From NCBI GenBank assembly GCA_041287865.1, contig JBGGMV010000009.1, forward strand, positions 1-64,000: a stretch of 64,000 nt of DNA, read 5' to 3'. Below the pieces are notes generated by a model, which did no database searches, was not told the origin of the DNA, and saw only the letters and a program-made list of their open reading frames with translations. This DNA is from JAPWJZ01 sp041287865 (GTDB lineage: Bacteria > Pseudomonadota > Alphaproteobacteria > Micavibrionales > UBA2020). A program made the translations under genes and the position numbers. Positions 1 through 8,293 of the stretch are shown here, one piece after another; positions within the stretch are counted from its first letter, which is position 1, and each line of letters opens with the position of its first letter.

Positions 1-1015
1 AGGCAATGAAATTGTCGAGACTGTTGAATCCCTTCGCGAAGAACGCGACACGCTGCAGGCACAGGTCGACCGCCTGAAAACCTCCGTCGCCCGCACGCGC
101 AAGGATAACTCCCTGCTGATGCAGCAGGTCAACGAGGGCAAGGAACTGGTGGCCGCCGTCGAACAGGGACGCAGCGATGACAAGAAAGCCGCCGCGAAAG
201 TCTTCCTCACCGACATGATCCCCGTGCTGGAGAGCCTCGAAAACGGCCTGAAAGAAATCAGCGCCGAGGAACGCGCCGCGAACCCGAAGCTGAACACGCT
301 GACCGTCGGCGTGGAGAAAACCTTCAGCCAGCTGACTGCCGTTTTCAACAAATACGGCATCGACCCGAAAAACCCGCCCGCGCCCGATGTGCCGAAGCCC
401 GCAGCCACGCCTGCGCAGCCCGAAGATAAAACCACGCCCCCTGCGCAAAGCGGCGACAATACCACGCCCCCGCAGATCTTCGTGAAGCCCGAGGACACGC
501 TGGAAAGCCTGAAGGCCGAGCGCACCGCGCTGCTGGCCGAAGTCAGCAGCCTGACATCGACCGTCGCGCGCGCGCAGGGCGACAACCTGACGCTCACCCG
601 CCGCATCGAGGAAGGCAAGCAGGTATTGGGACGCGAACAAGCCCTCCGCGAGAACGAAAAACAATTCGCCGTCGAAAAACCGCTGAAAGACCTGATGCCC
701 GTCATCGATACGCTCGATGCCGGCCTGAAGCTCATCAACGACAAGGCGCGCAAGGAAGACCCGAACTTCGAAACGCTGGCCAAAACGGTCGAAGGCACGC
801 TGAAGAACATCACCACGGTGTTCAACAAGCACGGCATCACGCAGAACAACCCCGTGAACCAGCCCTTCGACGACGAACGCCACGAAGCCGTCGCCCTTGT
901 GGCCGTGCCGGGTGTAGCACCGGGAACCGTCGTGCAGGTGGCCTCGAAAGGCTATGAATTGAATGGCCGCATCGTGCGCAACGCCAAGGTCGCCGTCACG
1001 CCTGATGATATGTAA
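1..1015 (+). CDS. Tandem GrpE-like protein (5' end outside window)
   Basis: The frame is open from the first bases, so the N-terminus lies upstream of the window; the ATG at 119 is internal. The visible part holds two GrpE-like units about 160 residues apart. Each begins with a coiled coil (ESLREERDTL, then ESLKAERTAL) followed by a helical stretch (MIPVLESLENGLK, then LMPVIDTLDAGLK) and FNKYGI/FNKHGI. Only the second unit carries the GrpE beta domain (FDDERHEAV, PGTVVQV, KGYELNGRIVRNAKV). A Pro/Thr-rich linker (about 380-480) joins them. True grpE follows 78 nt downstream on the same strand. GrpE is the nucleotide-exchange factor of DnaK; whether this fused version binds DnaK is unknown. It could be a diverged duplicate acting as a scaffold or a second exchange factor. 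Confidence 0.8.
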   Translation, partial: GNEIVETVESLREERDTLQAQVDRLKTSVARTRKDNSLLMQQVNEGKELVAAVEQGRSDDKKAAAKVFLTDMIPVLESLENGLKEISAEERAANPKLNTLTVGVEKTFSQLTAVFNKYGIDPKNPPAPDVPKPAATPAQPEDKTTPPAQSGDNTTPPQIFVKPEDTLESLKAERTALLAEVSSLTSTVARAQGDNLTLTRRIEEGKQVLGREQALRENEKQFAVEKPLKDLMPVIDTLDAGLKLINDKARKEDPNFETLAKTVEGTLKNITTVFNKHGITQNNPVNQPFDDERHEAVALVAVPGVAPGTVVQVASKGYELNGRIVRNAKVAVTPDDM

Positions 1016-1093
1016 GGCTTTTTAAGGCAAAACCCTGCCTTGAAATCCGTCCCGAAAACCCCCATTCTTACTTCAGGTAAGAACGAGGATATT

Positions 1094-1693
1094 ATGACAG
1101 AACCCGCAGAAGACACCCCCGCAACCGAAGGCGCAGAAGACATCGACCCTTCAGTCGAAGCCACGGCAGACGAGGCGCTGATCGCGGCCCAGACGCGCAT
1201 TTCCGAACTTGAAAAGAAAGTGCTGGAGATCAAGGATCAGGCGCTCCGTGCGCTGGCCGAAGCGGATAACACCCGCAAGCGCATGGAACGCGAGCGGCAG
1301 GACATCGCCAAATTCGCCGTCTCCTCTTTCGCACGCGATTTGCTGACCGTGGCCGACAACCTGCGCCGCGCTCTCTCCGCCATTTCTCCCGAAGCGCGCC
1401 AGGGCAGCACCGAGCTCGACAATATCTTCACCGGCGTGGAAGCGACCGAGCGCGAATTGCTGAAACTGTTCGAAAAGAACACCATCGTGCGCTTCGACCC
1501 CATGGGCCAGAAATTCGATGCGCACCAGCACGAGGTGATGTTCGAGGTTGACGCGCCCGACAAGGTGCCCGGCACCATCGTCCACGTGATCGACCCCGGC
1601 TATACCATCCACGAACGCCTGCTGCGCCCCGCGCGCGTCGGCGTCGCCAAGGGCGGATCCGAAAACGGCGGCACGGTCGACAAGGAAGTTTAA
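1094..1693 (+). CDS. grpE: Nucleotide exchange factor GrpE
   Basis: About 199 aa, the usual GrpE length. It has an acidic N-terminus (EPAEDTPATEG), a long coiled coil from about residue 35 (LEKKVLEIKDQALRALAEAD), the core LLTVADNLRRAL, and the C-terminal beta domain (FDAHQHEVMFEV, PGTIVHVIDPGY, RLLRPARVGV). GrpE drives ADP release from DnaK. The ATG at 1094 is chosen because GAGGA precedes it; an in-frame TTG at 1040 has no such site. dnaK and dnaJ are 10 kb away on the same strand, so this chaperone set is split. A GrpE-like paralogue lies immediately upstream. Confidence 0.96.
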   Translation: MTEPAEDTPATEGAEDIDPSVEATADEALIAAQTRISELEKKVLEIKDQALRALAEADNTRKRMERERQDIAKFAVSSFARDLLTVADNLRRALSAISPEARQGSTELDNIFTGVEATERELLKLFEKNTIVRFDPMGQKFDAHQHEVMFEVDAPDKVPGTIVHVIDPGYTIHERLLRPARVGVAKGGSENGGTVDKEV

Positions 1694-1711
1694 TCCCCTC
1701 ATAGGTGCTTT

Positions 1712-2866
1712 ATGGCCCGCCTGCCCCGCATCCGGCGCAGTTTCCCCGATATCAAGACGCTGCAGGCCGATGCCGACAGCGGCGATACGGAGGCGCAGAA
1801 CGCGCTGGCGGGCGAACTGGCCAAGGGCCTTTCCATCAAGCGCGACCGTCAGGCGGCCTTCCACTGGTGGATGCGCGCGGCGGAGGGCAACGAGACCATG
1901 CAAGGCGACGCCATCGCTATGGAACAGCTGGCCGATATTTTCCGCACCGGCGAAGTTTTCCAGCAAAAAGTCACGCCCATCGATTTTGACCGCGCGATCG
2001 AATGGTATAAAAAATCCGCGGCCGCCGGTTATCACGACGCTTTGTTCGGCCTTGCCCGCATCTATCAACAGCGGCAGGATTTCAAGGAAGCGCTCGCCAC
2101 CTTTCACCGCTCGGCCTATGTTTTCGGGCGGCGCGAAAGCCTTCGCGAATACGGCATGATGATCTACAACGGCAACGGCACGCCCGCCGACCAGCCCAAG
2201 GGGCGCGAGATCATCAAGCTCGCGGCCTCGATGGACGAGGAATTCAGCAAGCTTGGCTGCGCCTACCTGAAGGCCAATTACGGCGTTGAAATGGAAATGC
2301 CGGCCAGCGACGACGACCGCAAGAAATGGGGCAACCGCCTCGCCCGCTGGCAGCTGGACATTTTGCAAAAACGCGCCGAAGACGGCGACGCGGACGCGAT
2401 GGTGGAACTGGCCCATAAATACACGCTGGGCGGCCGTCAGGCCGAAATGAACCGCGAGAAAGCCAAAAACTGGTTCGCCCGCGCCGCCGAAAAAGGCGAC
2501 GCCGAAGCCCAGTACGAAACCGGCCGCGCCGCCAAGGACGCGACGGAAGCTTTTGGCTGGTTTTCAAAATCCGCCAAGCAAGGCTACCGCGAAGGGTTGA
2601 GGGAAGCGGGCCGCTGCCTGTATTTGGGTGAAGGCACAAAACCGGATACGAAACTCGCGCAGAAATATTTCGAACAGGCCGTCGCGCTGAAAGACGTGGA
2701 ATCCATGGTCTTTCTGGGCAAGATGCTGGAGGGCAAAGACCCCGACCGCAGCAAGGCCCTTATCACCCGCGCCCTCGAAGAAGACAAAAAAGGCGTCGGC
2801 ATCGCCCGCGTGCGCCTCGATATGCTCGAAGAGCTCGTGGCGGCGAAGGCGAAGAAAAAGAAGTAA
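1712..2866 (+). CDS. Sel1-repeat (TPR-like) protein
   Basis: 384 aa, made mostly of Sel1-like repeats with the A-x2-G-x2-A pattern: GDTEAQNALAGELAKG near residue 25, YHDALFGLARIYQ near 110, GDADAMVELAHKYTLGG near 230, GDAEAQYETGRAAKD near 265 and YREGLREAGRCLYLGEG near 295. No signal peptide is evident and the C-terminus is lysine-rich. Sel1 repeats are protein-interaction scaffolds; no catalytic domain is visible. It starts 18 nt after the grpE stop, so it is probably cotranscribed with grpE. The specific function is unknown. Confidence 0.88.
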   Translation: MARLPRIRRSFPDIKTLQADADSGDTEAQNALAGELAKGLSIKRDRQAAFHWWMRAAEGNETMQGDAIAMEQLADIFRTGEVFQQKVTPIDFDRAIEWYKKSAAAGYHDALFGLARIYQQRQDFKEALATFHRSAYVFGRRESLREYGMMIYNGNGTPADQPKGREIIKLAASMDEEFSKLGCAYLKANYGVEMEMPASDDDRKKWGNRLARWQLDILQKRAEDGDADAMVELAHKYTLGGRQAEMNREKAKNWFARAAEKGDAEAQYETGRAAKDATEAFGWFSKSAKQGYREGLREAGRCLYLGEGTKPDTKLAQKYFEQAVALKDVESMVFLGKMLEGKDPDRSKALITRALEEDKKGVGIARVRLDMLEELVAAKAKKKK

Positions 2867-2872
2867 GGGATA

Positions 2873-3015
2873 GTACCCTCACCCTAGCCCTCTCCCAAAA
2901 GGAGAGGGGACTAGGAGAGTTTTGCTATCGCAAAACAAATACAATTATAATTTCTTTTTCCAAGAAAAAGTCAGGAATCCCCTCTCCCTCTGGGAGAGGG
3001 TTAGGGTGAGGGTAC
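2873..3015. repeat. Long palindromic intergenic element with nested hairpins
   Basis: Two 24-nt arms (2873-2896 and 2992-3015) are inverted copies differing at one base. Each arm also carries its own short hairpin: CTCTCCC-AAAA-GGAGAGG on the left, CCTCTCCCTCTGGGAGAGG on the right. The AT-rich centre holds another short palindrome (TTTTTCCAAGAAAAA, about 2954-2968). The element fills the gap between two convergent genes and could act as a bidirectional terminator. CCCTCACCCTAACCCTCTCCC-type repeats are common REP/MITE-like intergenic sequences in proteobacteria. Confidence 0.75.
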
Positions 3016-3025
3016 TTGCCGGAAT

Positions 3026-3574
3026 TTACGGCGTAGGCGCGCTGCCCGGCTTCTTGAACTTGATCGGCGCGAGCACCTGGACTTTATCGTCGGTGATGGT
3101 TGCCTGTTCGACGACTTTTTCCAGCGCGGCTTCTTTTTTCTCCTGCTGGATTTTCGGCGTCACGGTGGCGCCCTGCAACCATTTGTCGCCGTTCTGCCAC
3201 CATTCCTGCACGTCGGCCTTTTCGACGGCGGGGCCGTCGTCGCGGTGCAGCTTGTCGTTCTCGTACCACATCTTGTCGCCATTGGCGTGGATGACTGCGG
3301 GCAGGCCGCCGGCGCGATGACGCAGGCCGTTCAGGAAATATTCAACGCCGCCGTCGGCCAGTTCCTTCGCGGGCAGGTCGCCGTCGCGGTGCAGGTTGCC
3401 GAATTTGTAGAATTCGCGGTGCTTGCCGTTCGCGCTGACGTAAGCAGGCTCGCCGCCTTCGCGGTGGAGTTTCCAGTGGAAATGCCAGTACTGGTTGCCC
3501 GCGGCATCCATCGTGCGGCCGATAGGCAGGTGGCAAATGTTTTTCAGGCGCGCGAAGAGGTCGGAAATTTTCAC
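3026..3574 (-). CDS. LHR-repeat protein of unknown function
   Basis: 182 aa with at least four copies of a 20-25-residue unit centred on LHR/LRHR followed by GG/DG/DDG-P/LPA: KLHREGGEPAYVSANGKHRE, NLHRDGDLPAKELADGGVEYF, LRHRAGGLPAVIHANGDKMWY and KLHRDDGPAVEKADVQEWW. The units resemble MORN-type 'x-NG-x-HR-DGPA' repeats in proteins of unknown role. The C-terminal third is a charged, Lys/Pro-rich tail without repeats. There is no signal peptide. It is convergent with the Sel1 gene and separated from it by the palindromic element. Confidence 0.7.
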   Translation of the reverse strand: MKISDLFARLKNICHLPIGRTMDAAGNQYWHFHWKLHREGGEPAYVSANGKHREFYKFGNLHRDGDLPAKELADGGVEYFLNGLRHRAGGLPAVIHANGDKMWYENDKLHRDDGPAVEKADVQEWWQNGDKWLQGATVTPKIQQEKKEAALEKVVEQATITDDKVQVLAPIKFKKPGSAPTP

Positions 3575-3688
3575 GAGGGGCGACTCCGGAATGAGAAATA
3601 AAATACGGCTGCCATATTATGAAATTACAGCCCCGGGTCAACAAATAACTTTATTTAAGTATTATGGGAATTAGAGGGCCCGCTTTCC

Positions 3689-3718
3689 TTGACATTAAGC
3701 ATAATGCATCCCTATTTT
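3689..3718 (+). promoter_or_regulatory. Sigma-70-type promoter for the aas-like gene
   Basis: A consensus -35 TTGACA (3689-3694) is followed after 18 nt by TATTTT (3713-3718). The predicted transcript would start near 3725, giving an untranslated leader of about 33 nt that includes an AAAGG-type ribosome site before the ATG at 3759. Confidence 0.55.
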
Positions 3719-3758
3719 ATGGCATCTGATTCAGCCCATTTTCAAAAGGCCATTTTCA

Positions 3759-6212
3759 ATGACCGACCAGCCCGCCCCCGCCGCCCTCGACGACACGGAA
3801 GAAGAGAAAGAGGACAAGCCCCTCACGCTGGCGAAAAAACCCTGGCACAGCCGCATGCTCGACAAGGCCGTGCATTCGACCTTGCGCACCGTTTTGAAAA
3901 CCGTCTGGGGCGCGAAAATTTCGGGCACGGAAAATTTCAAGGGCCTTGAAGGCAAACCGACGCTGATCATCGCCAACCACGTTTCCTTCGTCGACGGTTT
4001 CCTGCTGGGCGCGGCGCTGCCCGTCTCGCCTGCCTTCGCCATCGACACAGGCATGTACAATAAATTGCAGAACCACCCGCTGGTGAAACTGCCCATCCCC
4101 TTCACCAAGTGGAAGATCCCGACGCCGTTCCAATTGCTGCTGAACCGTATTGATTTCCACCCGATGGACACGACCAAGCCGCAGGCGATCCGCGAGCTGA
4201 CGCGCCTGGCGAAAGCCGGCAAGCCCGTGATGATCTTCCCCGAAGGAAAACTCACCACCACCGGCACCATCATGCAGATCTTCGGCGGTTCGGCCTCCGT
4301 CGCGGCGAATGCCGATGCGACCATCGTGCCGATTTACATGGAAGGCCTGAACTTCCTGCCGCTGGGCGCGACCCGGCTGAAAAGCTATCCGCGCAAATTC
4401 TTCCCCAAGCTTGCCGTCACCGTGCTGCCGCCGACGAAACTCGATATCCCCGAAGGCCTTTCCGGCAAGCAGCGCCGCAAGCTCTGCGACGACCAGCTGG
4501 AAAAAATCATGCTCGACATGCCGGTCAAGGCCGTCGATAAACACGACAACCTGATGGAAGGCCTGCACACCGCCGCCCGCAATTTCGGCATGAAGCGCGA
4601 GATACTCGACGATCCGGAAGGCGATCCGATCAATTACCGCACCCTGCTGACGGGCGCTTACGCACTCGGCGGCAAGATCGCGGATTTCACCAAGAAGGGC
4701 GAGAACGTCGGCTTCCTGCTGCCCAATTCCAAGGGCGCGGCCGTCACCTTCTGGGGCATGCAGGCCTTTGGCCGCGTGCCGACGATGCTGAACGCGAAGG
4801 CGGAAAAGACCGACATGCTGTCCTATACGCAGACCGCGTCGCTGAAGACCATCGTCACCTCCCGCCGCTTCGTGCAGATGGCGAAGCTGGAGGAAAAAAT
4901 CGCTGCGCTCGAGGAAAAATGCAAAGTCGTTTACCTCGAAGACGTGAAGCCGAAAATCGGCCTTGGCTCGAAACTCGTGGCCCTTGGCCGCGCGCACGGC
5001 CTGCTGCCCCGCCCGAAAGACGCCGGCACGGGCGACGATCCCGCCGCCATCATCTTCACCTCGGGCTCGGAAGGCCCTCCGAAGGGCGTGGTGCTGACAT
5101 CATCCAACCTGCTCGCCAACGTGGCGCAGGTGCATGCGGTGACGCCGATTACGCCGGATGACAAGGTTTTCAACTGCATGCCGATCTTCCACAGCTTCGG
5201 CCTGTCGGGTGGCATGGTGCTGCCCGCGCTGAAGGGCGTGCGCAGCTTCCAGTACCCGAACCCGCTGGACGGCAAGAATATCCCGAAACTGGTTTATTTC
5301 TACGACACCACCATCATGTTCGGCACCGATACCTTCCTGAACCTCTACGCACGCAATGCGAAGGACAAGGATTTCTCCGGCCTGCGCATGGTCTTTGCCG
5401 GCGCGGAGCGTCTGCAGGACAGCACCTATGACACCTGGGTCGACCGCTTCAACGTGCGCGTCAACAACGCTTACGGCTTGTCGGAAGCCGCCCCCGGCGT
5501 TGCTATGAACGTGCCCGGCGCGCACAAGCGCGGCACCGTCGGCAAAATCCTGCCCGGCATCGAAACGCGCATGGAACCCGTGCCCGACATGGAGGGCAGC
5601 TATCGCCTGTTCATCAAGGGCCCGAACGTGATGAAGGGTTACCTGAAACACGACAACCCCGGCGTGATACAGCCGCCGCCCGACGGCTGGCACGATACCG
5701 GCGATATCGTCAGCATGACGCCCGAAGGATTTGTCCAGCTGACCGGCCGCGCCAAGCGCTTCGCCAAGATCGGCGGCGAAATGGTGTCGCTGGACGCGGT
5801 TGAAACCATCGCCACCGCCGCCTCGCTGAAACCCGACGCCGCGCATGCGGTGATTTTGCGGCAGGACAAGGACGGCGATGCGATCGTGCTCTTCACCACC
5901 GACCCCGCCCTGAAACGCGAAGCCCTGAACAAAGCCGCGCAGGAAACCGGCCGCAGCGTGCTGGGCCTGCCCAAGAACCCCGATATCCACGTGCTGACCG
6001 AACTGCCGAAACTGCCGACGGGAAAAACCGACTACGTGATGCTGAAAAAGACGCTCGCGCAGATGGAAGAAAAAGCGAAGGCGCCGAAACCCGCAGCCTC
6101 CGCCACTGTCGAAGGCTTCAACACATCGGCAAAGCCCGCGCCCGCGAACGACGACAAGGCAGCGCCTGTCATCGAACAGAAGCCGCCGGTGCCGAAAGTG
6201 CCGGGCGCTTAA
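3759..6212 (+). CDS. aas: Bifunctional acyltransferase / acyl-ACP synthetase (Aas-type)
   Basis: 817 aa with two domains. Residues about 50-240 form a PlsC-type acyltransferase with the H-x4-D motif in ANHVSFVDGF and the block FPEGKLTTTG. Residues about 280-770 form an adenylate-forming domain with the P-loop FTSGSEGPPKGVV, YGLSEAAPG and GWHDTGDI. Aas in E. coli (719 aa) reacylates lysophosphatidylethanolamine with an ACP-activated fatty acid at the inner membrane. The last 50 residues are Pro/Ala/Lys-rich and probably disordered. No fused LplT-like flippase is present and none is adjacent. Substrate specificity cannot be read from the sequence. Confidence 0.85.
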   Translation: MTDQPAPAALDDTEEEKEDKPLTLAKKPWHSRMLDKAVHSTLRTVLKTVWGAKISGTENFKGLEGKPTLIIANHVSFVDGFLLGAALPVSPAFAIDTGMYNKLQNHPLVKLPIPFTKWKIPTPFQLLLNRIDFHPMDTTKPQAIRELTRLAKAGKPVMIFPEGKLTTTGTIMQIFGGSASVAANADATIVPIYMEGLNFLPLGATRLKSYPRKFFPKLAVTVLPPTKLDIPEGLSGKQRRKLCDDQLEKIMLDMPVKAVDKHDNLMEGLHTAARNFGMKREILDDPEGDPINYRTLLTGAYALGGKIADFTKKGENVGFLLPNSKGAAVTFWGMQAFGRVPTMLNAKAEKTDMLSYTQTASLKTIVTSRRFVQMAKLEEKIAALEEKCKVVYLEDVKPKIGLGSKLVALGRAHGLLPRPKDAGTGDDPAAIIFTSGSEGPPKGVVLTSSNLLANVAQVHAVTPITPDDKVFNCMPIFHSFGLSGGMVLPALKGVRSFQYPNPLDGKNIPKLVYFYDTTIMFGTDTFLNLYARNAKDKDFSGLRMVFAGAERLQDSTYDTWVDRFNVRVNNAYGLSEAAPGVAMNVPGAHKRGTVGKILPGIETRMEPVPDMEGSYRLFIKGPNVMKGYLKHDNPGVIQPPPDGWHDTGDIVSMTPEGFVQLTGRAKRFAKIGGEMVSLDAVETIATAASLKPDAAHAVILRQDKDGDAIVLFTTDPALKREALNKAAQETGRSVLGLPKNPDIHVLTELPKLPTGKTDYVMLKKTLAQMEEKAKAPKPAASATVEGFNTSAKPAPANDDKAAPVIEQKPPVPKVPGA

Positions 6213-6460
6213 CGGTTATATTCAGCCTTGAAAGCAAACCCGCCGAACGTCGCGGGAATGTCGGCGGGTTTTGTCGTACCCGTTTTCGACAGCACGACGC
6301 GGCCAAAGGGCTCGTTCGTTTTCTTGTCGATATCCAGCATCACGCCCTGCACATCGGGGGTGTAAGACATCATCTGCCGCATCGCGGCGTCATGCCTGTT
6401 AAAGACCGCGTTCAATTCCGCCAGCGACCATTCTTTTTTAGGCTTACCCCAACCGAACAT
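6209..6460 (-). CDS. Small conserved-looking unknown protein
   Basis: 83 aa starting MFGWGKPKKEW. The start at 6460 is supported by GGGGAG six bases upstream; a longer in-frame start at 6496 lacks a site. The sequence is soluble-looking, with a helical N-terminus (WSLAELNAVFNRHDAAMRQMM) and a beta-rich C-terminus (VQGVMLDIDKKTN, GRVVLSKTG). Its stop codon overlaps the stop of the convergent aas-like gene (TTAA). No family recognised. Confidence 0.65.
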   Translation of the reverse strand: MFGWGKPKKEWSLAELNAVFNRHDAAMRQMMSYTPDVQGVMLDIDKKTNEPFGRVVLSKTGTTKPADIPATFGGFAFKAEYNR

Positions 6461-6549
6461 GCGATCTCCCCTTTTTGATGCAGCTGGCAGCATCATAACC
6501 GGAAGAAGACGTTATGGCAAATTTACGATGCTAACTAATTGTATTCATT

Positions 6550-8283
6550 CTAATATTGGCAGTTGTCCAGGTCGTCCTCCCGTACGAAACAGCCTTCGCG
6601 CTGCGCTGGCGCTTCGTGCTCGTCGTCGACGAGATACCGGACAATGTAGCCTTCGATGAAGGCCGGATATTTTTTGATCTCCTTCTTGATGCGGTAAAGA
6701 CTGTCCTCGACTACCTTCACTTTGCGGCCTGTACCGCCATCTTCGACGAGAGTAGGGTAATCGCGCAGGCGGATCACGGCCGGCGTGCGCAGGCCGCCAT
6801 AGACCAGCACAATCGACGCACCGCGCGGGTCTTTCTCCCGCGCCAGATGCCCCGAATTCACCAGCTGCGCCACGCCGGCCAGCCCCGGCAGCAGCTTGCG
6901 TTCTTCGAGCGACTGTTCAGAAACGACATCTTCCTTCTTCAGCGCAATCACGCCGCCCGGCGTCAACGTGATGAAGTCTTTCCATGTCGCCGCGTCGAAC
7001 CCTTCCGGCGTCGGTTGCTCCTCCGTGACAGTTACAGCCTCGACCTTGTCGCCGATATCGAGACGGTAAGGCGCGGAATAAATACCCGTGATATCCGCAG
7101 TACGGCCCAGTATGTTCCTGAGCGCGTCATTGTAGTGCGGTTGCGGCGGCCCACGGCGTTTGCGACCCGCAGCACCCAGGACGACAGAACGCTGGAAGAC
7201 ATTGGTCTCGGGTATGCAGGGCGTGTAGTTACCATCCTCGCTGTCGTATTTAAGGTATGAAACCTTGTCAGCTGCCAGCCCTGCCACGCCGCCCTCCATT
7301 TTGGTGTTGTCCATCTGACCGTGCATCAATAGCCGCGATACGCGCGACACATCTCCCGTCAGCTGCCAGATCACGGGCTGGCGGCTGTTGGCGACGAGGT
7401 AAAGCATGCCAGTGCCCTTGGCGATGTTCAGTCGCACCAGACGCGTATCCATGCGCTGCGACCACGCAGGGCCCAGCCCCGTCAGGCTGCCGCCCTGCTC
7501 TACGCTGACGAAAACAACCTTGTCGTCCTTGACGGGCGCGGGGGCGGGGCAGCCCTCGCCATAGTTGATCACCGGGGTTAGCGCGATCTGGATTTTTTTC
7601 TGCTCGGCCAACGACAGCATGCCGTCGCCATCGTCATCGGCCGCAGCGAAGGCTTTCTTCGCCAGCGCCACCAGTTCCTGCGACGTCAGCCTGCCGTCCT
7701 TGTCGGGGTCGAGCGCGTAGAGCTGGGCGAGCTGGCCCTTGCGGCGCGAAGATTTGCGGCGCTGTTGCTTTTCCCGCTTCGCCATGCCGGCTTCGCCTGC
7801 TTCCTTCAGCGTCACGATACCGTCCTTGTCTTCATCGTATGTGTTCAGCAAATTGTCGGCCTGAAGCTTCTCCATTTCATTGCCGGAATCGTCGTGCCAC
7901 ATTTCGCTGCCGCGCTCGGCATTTTTTCCTTCGAGTATTTCATCGCGGGTGACGCGACCGTCGAAATCACGGTCATAGCGCATCACCGCATCGGCAGAGT
8001 AACGGCGGTTCTGGAAGCGTGAACGGGTTTCTTCTCTTTCATGGTCCGACGCCTCGATGGCCTTTTTCGATTTGGCGTACTGTCGCAGGGGTTGCAGCAC
8101 CTGTGTAATATAGTGCTCTTCATACCTGACACCGCCCTGTACCAGAAACGTTGCCAGCGGGGCCGGTATGTTCTCGATCTCTTTGTATTCGCTGCCGGCG
8201 GCCGGTGCTGCGCTAACATAGGCCCGCGCCTGTTGCGGGATGAAAAGGGCGGCCAGCGCCAGAAGGATAAGATATTTTTTCAT
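6550..8283 (-). CDS. Secreted EF-hand protein, paralogue 1
   Basis: 577 aa. The start at 8283 gives a clean signal peptide (MKKYLILLALAALF...ARA). Four canonical EF-hand loops occur near residues 104-115 (DRDFDGRVTRDE), 150-161 (DEDKDGIVTLKE), 192-203 (DPDKDGRLTSQE) and 216-227 (DDDGDGMLSLAE). Beyond residue 240 is a domain shared with the next gene upstream, containing DKVVFVSVEQGGSL, RLNIAKGTGMLYLVA, QPVIWQLTGDVSRVS and AADKVSYLKY. This fits a calcium-binding exported or periplasmic protein. The start lies 10 nt after the stop of its paralogue, so the two form an operon. Function of the C-terminal domain is unknown. Confidence 0.82.
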   Translation of the reverse strand: MKKYLILLALAALFIPQQARAYVSAAPAAGSEYKEIENIPAPLATFLVQGGVRYEEHYITQVLQPLRQYAKSKKAIEASDHEREETRSRFQNRRYSADAVMRYDRDFDGRVTRDEILEGKNAERGSEMWHDDSGNEMEKLQADNLLNTYDEDKDGIVTLKEAGEAGMAKREKQQRRKSSRRKGQLAQLYALDPDKDGRLTSQELVALAKKAFAAADDDGDGMLSLAEQKKIQIALTPVINYGEGCPAPAPVKDDKVVFVSVEQGGSLTGLGPAWSQRMDTRLVRLNIAKGTGMLYLVANSRQPVIWQLTGDVSRVSRLLMHGQMDNTKMEGGVAGLAADKVSYLKYDSEDGNYTPCIPETNVFQRSVVLGAAGRKRRGPPQPHYNDALRNILGRTADITGIYSAPYRLDIGDKVEAVTVTEEQPTPEGFDAATWKDFITLTPGGVIALKKEDVVSEQSLEERKLLPGLAGVAQLVNSGHLAREKDPRGASIVLVYGGLRTPAVIRLRDYPTLVEDGGTGRKVKVVEDSLYRIKKEIKKYPAFIEGYIVRYLVDDEHEAPAQREGCFVREDDLDNCQY

Positions 8284-8293
8284 GATCGCTTTC

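Noticed and set aside
1151..2416. Long minus-strand open frame (421 codons) opposite grpE and the Sel1 gene
   Set aside because: It is a shadow of well-supported plus-strand genes; GC-rich codon bias leaves the opposite frame open.
2922..3320. 132-codon plus-strand frame starting in the palindromic element
   Set aside because: It begins in repeat sequence and runs antisense to the LHR-repeat gene.
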